Origin: Paragyromitra xinjiangensis
Taxonomy: Eukaryota > Ascomycota > Pezizomycetes > Pezizales > Discinaceae
Length of the DNA stretch: 64,000 bases
Direction of reading: 5' to 3'
Assembly: GCA_038503065.1 (NCBI GenBank)
Contig: JBCAMK010000012.1
Location: 496,001 to 560,000, forward strand
In this document: positions 25,449 through 34,643 of the stretch, piece by piece
Numbering within the stretch: position 1 is the stretch's first letter
How the letters are laid out: every line of letters starts with the position of its first letter
Program-made: the position numbers and the translations under genes
The notes under the pieces: model-generated
The model's input: only the letters and a program-made list of their open reading frames with translations
What the model was told of the DNA's origin: nothing
Databases searched by the model: none

Positions 25449-25918
25449 CTACTGCAGCTGAACAGAACGTTGTCGACTATGAAGCCATGCCTGACCAGAA
25501 CAGAATACAAGGAAGCCCTGAACCATTAGCTACGCGTTTATAGGGGGTAGTCGTGTGGGGGGGGGGACTTACGATGTAGACTATGATAGCACCGAGGATA
25601 CTCGCTGCAACGCTCTTGCCGTCTTTCGGATCGTTGACGGAGCCCATCATCGATTCGTGTCTGGTCTGGTTAGCGTGTTGTGGAGAGTAGGGGTGGGAGT
25701 AGCGAACCCGGCTTTGAAGAGTGCTCCGATGGCACTGAGGATTATAATGGCGAAGACGGAGAGCACGATGCTTGTTCTACGTTAGTTGAGAGCTGGGAGG
25801 GGGTTTCAAGGTAATTACCATGACCATGCGGTGAACCTGTGTGCCAATCGCGTTAGCTGGAGCTTCAGGAGATGTGGTCAGTTAAGGGGTGAACATACGC
25901 GGAGAACATTGGCTTCAT
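25449..25918 (-). CDS. V-type ATPase membrane-sector subunit f (yeast YPR170W-B / RNASEK type)
   Basis: Five exons on the minus strand, 25918-25899, 25836-25819, 25770-25708, 25660-25573 and 25517-25449, give an 85-residue protein with all junctions in frame. Exons 1 and 2 are only 20 and 18 nt, and three introns are 47-55 nt. The protein has two membrane helices, about 9-30 (FTAWSCIVLSVFAIIILSAI) and 56-78, joined by a loop with the conserved HESMMGSVNDPKDG. It matches my recollection of the yeast Vo subunit f (YPR170W-B, also 85 residues), which is related to animal RNASEK: conserved are AW.C..LS, HES..GS.NDP.DG..VA and VFC. The protein is part of the proton-conducting sector of the vacuolar ATPase. 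It is transcribed divergently from TFIIF alpha, with 311 nt between start codons. It is too fragmented for simple ORF finding. Confidence 0.85.
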
Positions 25919-26229
25919 GACTGCGAGTAATGATACGAAGATGCCAGAAAGAGATACTGTAGATTGAAGCAGAGAAGTCCAAAGTGTGAGTCTGTAATCC
26001 GCAGTGTATTCAGTGTCGTCGTCTCCACGAGTGAGGTTAGGAACCCGCCAGAGTCTTGGCGCTACCCCGGCAAAGCGCGCATCTCGTCACGGCTTAGTAA
26101 GTGACGTCCAGCCGCAGCCTCACTTCGACTTCATCTTCAACTCCAACTCCCAACATCACCACCACCGTCCACCCCCTCCGTCAGCTATCGACCAGCTGTC
26201 CATACCTCCAGCACCTCCCCCTCCCCACC
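25919..26229. promoter_or_regulatory. shared divergent promoter region, V-ATPase f / TFIIF alpha
   Basis: The 311 nt between the two divergent start codons must hold both 5' leaders and core promoters. The right half is C-rich (CACCACCGTCCACCCCCTCC-like), as in front of other plus-strand genes here. No individual element is claimed. Confidence 0.5.
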
Positions 26230-28533
26230 ATGGCCTCCCCCGCACCCACCCCCGCCCCTAACGGCTCCCCCGCCCCTCGTCCCGTAGCTCGTCGCCGCCC
26301 CGTCAACGACAACCCACTCGTCCAGCGCCAAAAACGCCCACGCGCACCCCCCGGCACCCGTCCTCCCCCCGCTACACGAACCGCAACCCCCCCCATCCCC
26401 GCCGCCGTCCCAATCAAGCCAGAGATCAAAGAAGAAGAAGACATCCAATGGCAAGAGTACAAGCTCACAACGACCAAAGCCTCCCTAATGCGCGGTCTCC
26501 GCCACCACGTAATGCGCATGCAATCCAAAAGAATCGTCGACCCTCTCAACCCAGAGGAATTCACACGTCCCGTGAAACTCCACCGTCGCGATCCACGAGC
26601 CCCACTCCAGGGCGCAAAAGAGGAGGCCGCGGCGAATGCTGTTGCCGCTGCACACAAAGCTGCCGAGGCCGAAGAGGCTGCGAAGAATGCGGCGGAGCAG
26701 GAAAAGAAGGATGCGGAGAAGGCGGCGAGTTTGGAGAAGATTGCGCCGTATGGTGGGGCGCAGAAGGCGAAGAAGAACGCGTTTCAGAAGAAGACGCAGC
26801 AGGTTTATAAGAGCAATGATGCGGAGAAGAAACTTAGATATGAAGAGTTCTTCCCCTGGTTCATTGAGGATTTTGACAACAAGAATACTTGGGTTGGGCA
26901 GCTTGAGTCGTCGCTCAGTAAGGGCGTGTTTGCCATGTTCGTGCTGGACGATGGCGCGTTTAAGATGGTGCCTATAGAGAAATGGTATAAGTTCACCGAG
27001 AAGAACAAGTTCAAGACTATGACGTCCGAGGAGGCCGAAGTGGTCATGAAGCAGAATGCCCGACCGCCCCGATGGCTGATGAACCGCGCGGAGGAAAAAG
27101 AGCGGGAACGCAGACAGCTGGAGGAGAACGCACGTGCTTCTAAAAAGCTCTTCACGCGTAAGGGTGACCGTCTCCCGAAAGCGGAGACTGACGCAGACGA
27201 TCTCGATTTTGATGATGATCAGTTTGCGGACGATGAGGAGGCACCGATCATGGAGGGGGAGGAACAGGAGAATAAGGAAATTGAGGTAATATTAGACAAG
27301 CAAATCCCCTTGATTCATCTCAATTATAGTTGCTCAATAAAGTCACCGCCATCCTGCAGAATCGTATCAAAAAGGAACAACTGTCTGCGAACTTCTTCGA
27401 CGCGCGAGACGAGCGGGAGTATGAAGAGGAGGAGAAGGAGAAAAAGAAGCTGGAGGCAATCAAGAGGAAGCATGGGAAAAAGGTCCGAAAAGCGTTGATG
27501 AACCGGGAAGGGAATTACACGTACGAGACGGACTCAGATGCGGATCCTTATGCTACATCAGTAAGTCCACACCTCCCCCCTCAAACATCACTACTAATCA
27601 AACCCTACAGGATGAGGAATCCGAAGACGAGGAAACCGTAGCCCTCAAAGAAGAAGAGAAGAAGAAAGAAGAAGAGAAAAAGAAAGCCGAAGCCGCAGAA
27701 AAAGAAAAAGCCGAAAAAGGCCCCGGGGACTCCTCACAGCCCAAACCCGCTCCAACCTCCACCCCTACTCCCCTCCCCACATCCACCCCCGTCCCTACCA
27801 CCACCGCAGACCCTAAACCCAAAAACACCCTCCCTAAAAAACCCCAATCCGCCAACGCCCCCGGTAGCTCCAAAGCCACATCAGCACTCAAACGCTCCGG
27901 CTCCCCCAACCTCTCTGGCATCGAGTCCGGCGCCGAATCACGTAAAAAACCAAAGAAGTCAACGGCGCCCAAACCCGGCACATCCACCCTCCCGGTCGGC
28001 ACTGATAAAAAGAGCATCGTGAAACTAAAAGTACCATCCGAGAACCTACAACAGATATCGTCCAGCACGCCTTCACCGAGCCCACCACCAATGGCCGGGC
28101 ACAAGAAGAGAAAGAACGGAGACGGTAATATGACAGCCGATGAAAAAACCGGCGAGATGAGTGATGGCCCCGGAAGCAAAAAGCAGCGCATCAAGCTCAT
28201 GAGTGGCGGGAGGGCACTAAGCCCGAGTGTGGCGGGGAGTAGACAGGGGAGCCCAGCGCCGGGGGCGAGGGGTGGAACCCCGGCTGGTGGCGATGGTATG
28301 TTTTTCTTCCTGGTATTTTGGTGCGGTGGCTAACGGTAGTAGCGTTCATAACGGACGAGGAGATCAAATCCCTCTTGTCTTCGAACCCTGGCGGCGTCAC
28401 GGTCAAATTCATTGCCGATAAATTCAAGGCGCGGGTCAAGAACGATGAAGTGAAGAAGAAGTTAGTAGCTAGTATTAAGAGGTTGACAGTTACGAGTGAT
28501 CGGAAGACATATCGGTTGAAAGAGGACGTTTAG
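26230..28533 (+). CDS. TFG1: Transcription initiation factor IIF subunit alpha (RAP74/Tfg1)
   Basis: Exons 26230-27285, 27330-27560, 27611-28295 and 28343-28533 encode 720 residues; all introns are GT-AG and in frame. The start lies in a CACCATGG context. TFIIF binds RNA polymerase II and helps initiation and early elongation. Residues 1-70 are Pro/Arg-rich. The dimerisation domain begins near 74 (WQEYKLTTTKASLMRGLRHH) and resumes near 207 (FFPWFIEDFDNKNTWVG). It is split by an Ala/Glu/Lys-rich insert (about 135-190), as is usual in fungal Tfg1. An acidic stretch (DADDLDFDDDQFADDEEA) and a long charged Lys/Glu/Pro/Ser linker follow. Exon 4 encodes the C-terminal winged helix (ITDEEIKSLLSSNPGGVTVK... 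to YRLKEDV), which in other species contacts the CTD phosphatase Fcp1. It is complete and looks functional. Confidence 0.95.
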
Positions 28534-30604
28534 TATTTTATTAGATTGGGGACGATGGACAGTATGGACTTTTTTTTTCTTTTTGCTCTTTGTTTTAACG
28601 TGAGACGGCTGGGTGTGTGTACGTTTGAGTTGGGATGGGATTGGACTGGACTGGATGGGATTGAGTGGACACTACTAGATCAACGAGGGGTTGGAAATAT
28701 ATATAATTTGATATTGAAGGAAGTAGATTTTTGTGGGTTTGAGTGTAGTGTTGGGGTTTTTTGTAGGCATGGACTATCACTCGGGTGGCTATGGGATGTT
28801 TTACTTGTCATGGTATGGAGTAGGATGGAACTAACTGAACTTGAATTTGAATCTGTTTTATATGTTTTCTTGGTGATTCTGAGCTATTTAAGATGTTCTT
28901 TTGGTTCAAAGTCGATGGGGGGGACAATAGGGAATGTGATGCGTTATGTGAGCAACTTGATATCCCTAATGGGTACATGTAAGTTGTGGTTAAGGCACCG
29001 TAGGGACTCGTGAAATACAGGCTGTTGCTTAGAGCGTGGCTTGCTAGGCTATACCTGTTGAGGTCAAAATAACACTGGGAGGTGGTCTACTCGTATCCTT
29101 TGCAAGCCACGCTCTACAATTCGGGTACACGCATACTATAATGGGAGTCTAGCCCAGAGCGAGCTGCATCGTGGCTCGTAGCTGATAGAGGCCAGCCCGC
29201 CCGTGGTATCAGGTAAAAGGGTACTGAGAGATATATTCAAATACTGCAATTAAAGATTCAAACCCTAAGACTATAGTCACAACTAATCCTAGAAACCCCC
29301 TCTCAGTATACCCCGCGAATTTCATATTATCCGAATTCCTACAACCTCATCGATATTCCCGCTAGTAAGGTACACGAACACGACGACGTTTACCAAAAAC
29401 CACCCCCCCACTAGTCCAACCCCGCTACGAGTGACTCCCTATGACCAACGGCAATCCGAAACGGGAAATCGAGCCCAGGCCTCAGAACAGCAGGACGACA
29501 GCATTTATACTCCACGCAGATTCCACACTACTGCCACTAGAAGACACGACAACGTATAAACCCGCCACGTTCCACCCCCGTTGGTGAGCAGCCTTTCCCT
29601 CCTCGTATCCTCTCACAGACAACCCATCTATATTCCTGCTTGTAAGTTAGTTTACCAAGTCCTCGGGACTGCATTCTCTTGCGGACATGTATACACATGG
29701 CTCTATTCATCGTCTGCCCATGGTTTCATTACCACTTTCTCCACCGAAACCCACTTTACGAAAGAAAAAAAACACGTCGCACCACACCCTATCCCCACCA
29801 TAAAGCCGATACTCACCGAACCCCACACTCCACGCCCCATTTCAAAGCCATCTACTAACACACGGACCACCTTTCAAAATTCTCCGTATCGTCACTCATA
29901 AATCGCCTTAGCTGTAGGTGATCGGGTACTCTTCCCGAGGCTATCGATCTAAATATTGAGGGATAGCACCGAACCAGTACAATTTGAAAGGATACCAATA
30001 TCTTGTATCATACTTTTACTAGATACACTCGATGAAATAAATAATAAAATTTTATTCTCGCACTTCAAAACTGCGAGTGATAAATCATGATTTGAATCGT
30101 TCCTATGGTTATCCGTGGGGGAAACTGGAGGGCAATCGGATCGGATTATAACCTGATATCAATGAGCGAGGGCACAGACCATAACGCCGAAAAGCACACT
30201 GGGATGACGACGCGATCCGTCAAGGCATATTTACAAAAGAAACCAGCCCACGTCAGGTGTACCAAAGCCTCGGCATGCCACAGGAAGCAGAGACCACGCA
30301 GAAAATTAAACCGTGGAATGATAGTGGTCTAATTTAGTTGGGGGCCCACTCTTAGCGGGGGCGTCTACGATTGATCAAGGCATACGAGAAGTACCCAGGG
30401 ATAAACTACGCTAAAAGATCGGGAAAAAACGAGATATGTATGGATATATTCTTGGAAAGTAATGGCAAGATAGCTTTTGTAAACCGTGAATGCATGCCGG
30501 GAATGACCACCCAAACGCCGTATCCCAATATAGTACAGAATAAAATGATAGAAGCATTATATGACGTCGGTAAACGTAGCCCGGTGAACACCCGGTATGC
30601 AGAT
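28534..30604. other. intergenic between convergent TFIIF alpha and FCF2
   Basis: Positions 28546-28800 are a G/T-rich 3' flank of TFIIF alpha. 29030-29116 holds a TA-flanked inverted repeat, and a TACATGTA octamer is at 28974. Positions 29580-29890 are A/C-rich on the plus strand. The 106-codon frame there and the 133-codon frame at 30371 lack protein-like features; the latter overlaps the end of FCF2. Confidence 0.5.
29030..29116. repeat. 15-bp perfect inverted repeat flanked by TA, MITE-like
   Basis: TAGAGCGTGGCTTGC at 29030-29044 is the exact reverse complement of GCAAGCCACGCTCTA at 29102-29116. If the outer TA on each side is a target-site duplication, the element is 83 bp with 13-bp terminal repeats, as in very short Tc1/mariner-derived MITEs. 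Alternatively it is a transcribed stem-loop with a 57-nt loop. No second copy was noticed in this window. Confidence 0.55.
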
Positions 30605-31850
30605 TTATGCTTTGGAGCCATTCCTCTGCTGTTTGAGTTTCCTGTAAAACTCTTTTTTGCCACTTCTTTTCTTGCTTTGGATTTCTTCGTACTTGTTCTT
30701 AAACCTCTTACGGTTTCCATCGTCAGCCATGATTTCTTCCACGATGGTCCTCTTTCGTTCTTTCTTGGTTAGTCGTGAGGAAAAGAATTCCGTGTTGCCT
30801 TCAATGATCGTCCCCACTTGGGAGTATTCTGGAAGTGCGGAATTATCCTTCTTGTAATGACGATGAGGGTCAAGCACGTTACGCATCTTAATGAGCTGTA
30901 AGTCACGCTTGAGCTGTGGGGTCAAGTCTGTCCGCGGCATATCGAACCAGTTTACGCCGGCAGTTTTTTCCCTGTCCTGGGGTGCTGTTAGCCCCCATCC
31001 GAACAGCATCTTTGAAGAGATATAACTCGCGAAGGAACAAAAGAAAACAAAAGGTGTTTCAGGTTAGAGCCTCAGAGTAACTATGATGTTAAGAGCATCA
31101 GGATTTGCAAGACAGACGCCCAAGACGGGGACTGATCTCGCTCAGGTTCTAATGGGATAAATTTTCCTCATAGGCTGAACCAAAACGCAGGGACAAGATG
31201 ATAAAAACAAAAGTGATGATAAAATAATGATGGATGGTGGCAAACCTCTTTGAGTTGCTTCTTGGAAACCTTTCGATCCACACGCGAAATCCCCCCTGCA
31301 GCTGCTGATGTGTCCGCCAGCTCGCGATCAGATGAGGATACCAGCATAGAAGGATCCGATATTCTAGAAACAGAGCCTTGGGATTTGATGGGTGCGTTTG
31401 CCAGAGCAGAGCCGGGGTTGAGCTTGGGAAAACTAGTGCAGGTACACGTATCAGTTCGAGACACTTCGTTGGTGGGTTTATTTAAAGGAAACGACGAAAT
31501 GGTGCATATTCGGGGCACACACACACACCATCCGGAGGCAAGAAAAATAAATTCAAAGAAAAAAGTGTGGGATAAGGAATGAGGGAGAATGCATACCTCG
31601 TCATTGAGATTTTGTTAACGACTGAGGATGATATCGATAGTGCAGCAGACGAGGCTTTCATCCTTTCCTCGGCCTCGCGGAGAAGGCGGCTGATGGTTTC
31701 ATCCGACAATTCATCGTCATCGTCTACCACACCAGTAGACGATGGAGCGAGCGAGAGTGAAGCCTTGACCACGTCATGGATGTTTCTGCCTTCCGCTGCT
31801 CCTGCTGCTGCTGCTGTTTGTAGGAGATCAGGGGTTTCTTCTGTTGGCAT
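30605..31850 (-). CDS. FCF2: Pre-rRNA-processing protein FCF2
   Basis: Exons 31850-31597, 31432-31246 and 31009-30605 on the minus strand give 281 residues in frame. The C-terminal exon carries the Fcf2 domain, with hallmark KTAGVNWFDMPRTDLTPQLK, then DLQLIKMRNVLDPHRHYKKD and a basic end (KKEFYRKLKQQRNGSKA). Fcf2 is an essential nucleolar factor of the SSU processome, needed for early pre-rRNA cleavages toward 18S rRNA. The N-terminal exon is acidic and low-complexity (DDDDELSDETISRLLREAEERM), and exon 2 is Ser/Lys-rich. Intron 1 (31596-31433) has donor GTATGC. Intron 2 (31245-31010, 236 nt) has the rarer donor GTTTGC, and its boundary is the least certain; it also contains a diverged dispersed repeat. 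The protein is somewhat longer than yeast Fcf2 because of the N-terminal extension. Confidence 0.9.
31051..31172. repeat. diverged dispersed repeat, copy A, inside FCF2 intron 2
   Basis: This segment aligns along about 120 nt with 43421-43539 in the same plus-strand orientation, with one or two small gaps. Shared blocks include TAGAG(C/T), AGAGTAAC(T/C)ATGA, CATCAGG, CTCAGG and CCTCAT. Many mismatches are C/T or G/A. It lies wholly within the intron between FCF2 exons 2 and 3. Confidence 0.65.
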
Positions 31851-33322
31851 TGCGGGGTAGGAGCGAGGAGAAGAGGAAGTGAAGGAGAGGAAGAAAGCAC
31901 CAACACGAGGGGGGGAGGATGAGTGAGGGTGGAAAAAAAAAGAAAAAGAAAAAAAAGCAGTCAAGTGGGCGGCTCGGCGGGTGGTCGGTAAGAGAAAATT
32001 AAAAAAAGGTGTGGCTGAAAGTTTCACCGGCTGGGGGGAGCAGGAGGCTGAAAACCGCGTGGATGGGACTGCTGTTGTGTTTGGTGATGATGAGGGGTGG
32101 CTGGGCAGGACCAAGACGACCTGAGGCTGAGAGAGGGACCGCAGATAGACTAGCTGTATGTAGTTTGGGGTGTGCTACTTCTGCCTGCAGCGACACATCA
32201 TTCCTGCCGCGAGAGCAGCAGACAAGATCGAGTGAGAGGCCGAGCAACAGCGTCAGAGTAACGAGGAAGCATTGAGCCCGAGCAGCAGAAGCAGCAGCGG
32301 CAGCAGCGATAGACAGCGACAGCAGGAGGAGGAGCGACAATTGCCAGAGAGGGTGCGCGCGGACGCAGACAGACAGAGGAGGGAAGATTGAGAGGGAGAA
32401 GAGAGGAAGAGAGATTGAGAGCGGAAGAGAGAGAGGAAGAGGTGAACGTTTCCAGGCTCTCACGTTTTCAGTATACGAGTGGAGCGCCTGTCTGCAACAT
32501 CTCCTGTCTGCCTGTCTGCCTGGCTGCTTTTTGCTTGCTTAGTTGATTGATTGACTGATTGATTGACTGATTGACTGATTGATTGATTGATTGCTTCTTG
32601 CTTCTTGCTTCTTACTGCTTGCTTCTACCTGTCTTCCCTCTCTGGGCTCCTCTTCCTCCTCCTCCTCTCCTCCAGCCATCATCGTCCAGCCTGATCTACG
32701 CTTCGTTCGTTCGTTCATGAATTAATTGCTGCTGTCACTCTCGCCCAGTTAAACTGTCAGTTTCCTCGTCCTAATCTTCCACCCACTCCCTTAACCTCCA
32801 CACAACCCCCTCCCCCCCCAAATAATTTTGGTATTTCTCCCCCACCAACAGGGTTCACACGTTCACACAATTCATCCCCCCCCCAGTCCAACAAATCCCC
32901 ATACTCACACCCCTTCCCCAAAGACTGGCTGGCCTTTCCCGACCCCCCCCGAACGATCCACATCCCCAGTACCACTCACTCCCACCACCTACTCACACAC
33001 CCACCCACCCCCCCCGCCCTCTCACGTCACAGCCCTCTGTTTCAGTTCACTGTGGTCCAACGGCATACATAGTTACCTACATTACACCTACCCTTTAGTA
33101 CATACATCTCTAAACTACATCCCGTACTTCCCCAAATACCTGCGAATACATATCTTCATTCATTCCGCTTCTTCCCCAGTTTCATCTATTTCTACTTCCA
33201 TTCGTCCCTCTACTCTCTCCTCGCCAGTAGATTGCCATACATTCTTTCTCCACCCCCCAAAAAAAAGTCTTCTACCCCATCCGATAGTCGCTAAAGCGTC
33301 ACAGTTTTGTTGATAGAAAATT
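31851..33322. other. divergent intergenic region FCF2 / HAP5
   Basis: Upstream region of both FCF2 (-) and HAP5 (+). The purine-rich part 32250-32450 contains GCAGCAG and GAGAGA runs, and 32539-32592 is a TGAT/TGAC microsatellite. Positions 32760-33300 are strongly C-rich on the plus strand, a long HAP5 leader. No separate gene is supported. Confidence 0.55.
32539..32592. repeat. TGAT/TGAC tetranucleotide microsatellite
   Basis: About thirteen tandem TGAT or TGAC units on the plus strand, followed directly by CTTCTTG repeats to about 32625. Likely polymorphic. Confidence 0.85.
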
Positions 33323-34643
33323 ATGGATCCCCAATTCCCCTCTGCGGGCTCGAGGCACGATCCTTCGCAGTCCCAACATCAACAGTCCAATGTCCCGCCT
33401 TACGATATCTCCGTGATGGGCCATGTCAGTTCTGCCTTCATCCTTGAAACAATCACCCGTTTCGACTCTTTTTTCCAGAGTCCCTATTCATCATTCAATT
33501 TTTTTTAAATTTCTCCCGCCCCCTCGAATCACCTGGTTCGCGCAGACAGCTGACTTCCGGTTCGGATTGAATTCAATAGTATGGAGCCAGCGCGGCGCTC
33601 GTAGCTTCTTCCTCAGTGCCGGCACCAGATATATACAGCGGCGCATTCGCAAATGTATCCTCAATTCCCTCTCTCTCTCTCCAATTCCTTCCCCCCACCC
33701 ACTTCAACAATTCCTTCCATCACAATCGAACGCAATATTGATGGATTCACAGGTTTCCCAAGGTTTGCACGGTCACTACCGCGACATCCTCACAACTTAC
33801 TGGCAGCAAACCATCAACCAGCTCGAAAATGAAGAACACGACTACAAGCTCCATCAGCTGCCATTGGCGAGGATAAAGAAAGTCATGAAGGCCGACCCTG
33901 AGGTCAAAATGATCTCCGCTGAAGCACCAATACTCTTTGCGAAAGGTTGCGACATATTCATCACCGAGCTCACTATGCGCGCTTGGATCCACGCCGAGGA
34001 GAATAAACGCCGCACCCTGCAACGTTCCGATATTGCATCGGCATTGGCGAAGAGCGACATGTTTGATTTCCTCATCGATATTGTCCCGCGGGAGGAAGCA
34101 TCGCATACCAAACGGTCCGGCGGCGGCGCAAGTCATCAGCAGCAGCAACCACAGCAACCACCTCCGCAGCAGCAGCAACCTCCCCCACAACAACAGCAGC
34201 AAGTGCCACCCCAGCAGCCGCCACAGATTCCCGCTGCGGATTATCTTGGCCATCCTGCGATGACACAGCAGGATGCGGAACGGTATCAGCAGCCAAACAT
34301 GTACGGTGGAGGGGTGCAACCGCAGGGAAGCTATCCACAACATCAGATGTACCCCGAGGGATTGGAGGGGATGTATGGATATCCACCAATGCCTCATCAG
34401 CCTGTAAGACCCTCCTATCACCGGCCATCCTCCCATGTTTCCCCCGCTTTCTCATTTGTTTCACACCCTGAAGCACGGGACCATTTGTCAATGCCTAATT
34501 TTGTTCCATTGGCTCAACAGATGTATCAACTGCCCAACCAGCGTGGCCACTTACAAGATCCCCAAGGCGCAGGGGGCAACAACGAACAAGGCGACGTCGG
34601 GGATGCAGATGCTGAGGGCGAACGAGATTACGAGGTGCCTTAA
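33323..34643 (+). CDS. HAP5: CCAAT-binding complex subunit HAP5/NF-YC (HapE type)
   Basis: Exons 33323-33424, 33580-33654, 33753-34403 and 34521-34643 give 316 residues. Exon 2 (25 codons) encodes a stretch ending [10 protein letters not shown] that joins [19 protein letters not shown], as expected for fungal HapE. The histone-fold domain follows (about 95-175): [57 protein letters not shown]. With HAP2 and HAP3 it forms the trimer that binds CCAAT in promoters. The tail is Gln/Pro-rich (polyQ around 34140-34215). The last intron (34404-34520, GTAAGA...CAACAG) is 117 nt and free of stops, so retaining it would yield a 355-residue isoform. Other junctions need splicing to keep frame. Confidence 0.92.

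Noticed and set aside
29581..29901. 106-codon frame in A/C-rich DNA
   Set aside because: Composition-driven, Thr/Pro/His-rich at the end, with no domain and no splice partners.
30371..30772. 133-codon plus-strand frame
   Set aside because: Its second half is the antisense of the conserved FCF2 C-terminus, which is the better supported reading.
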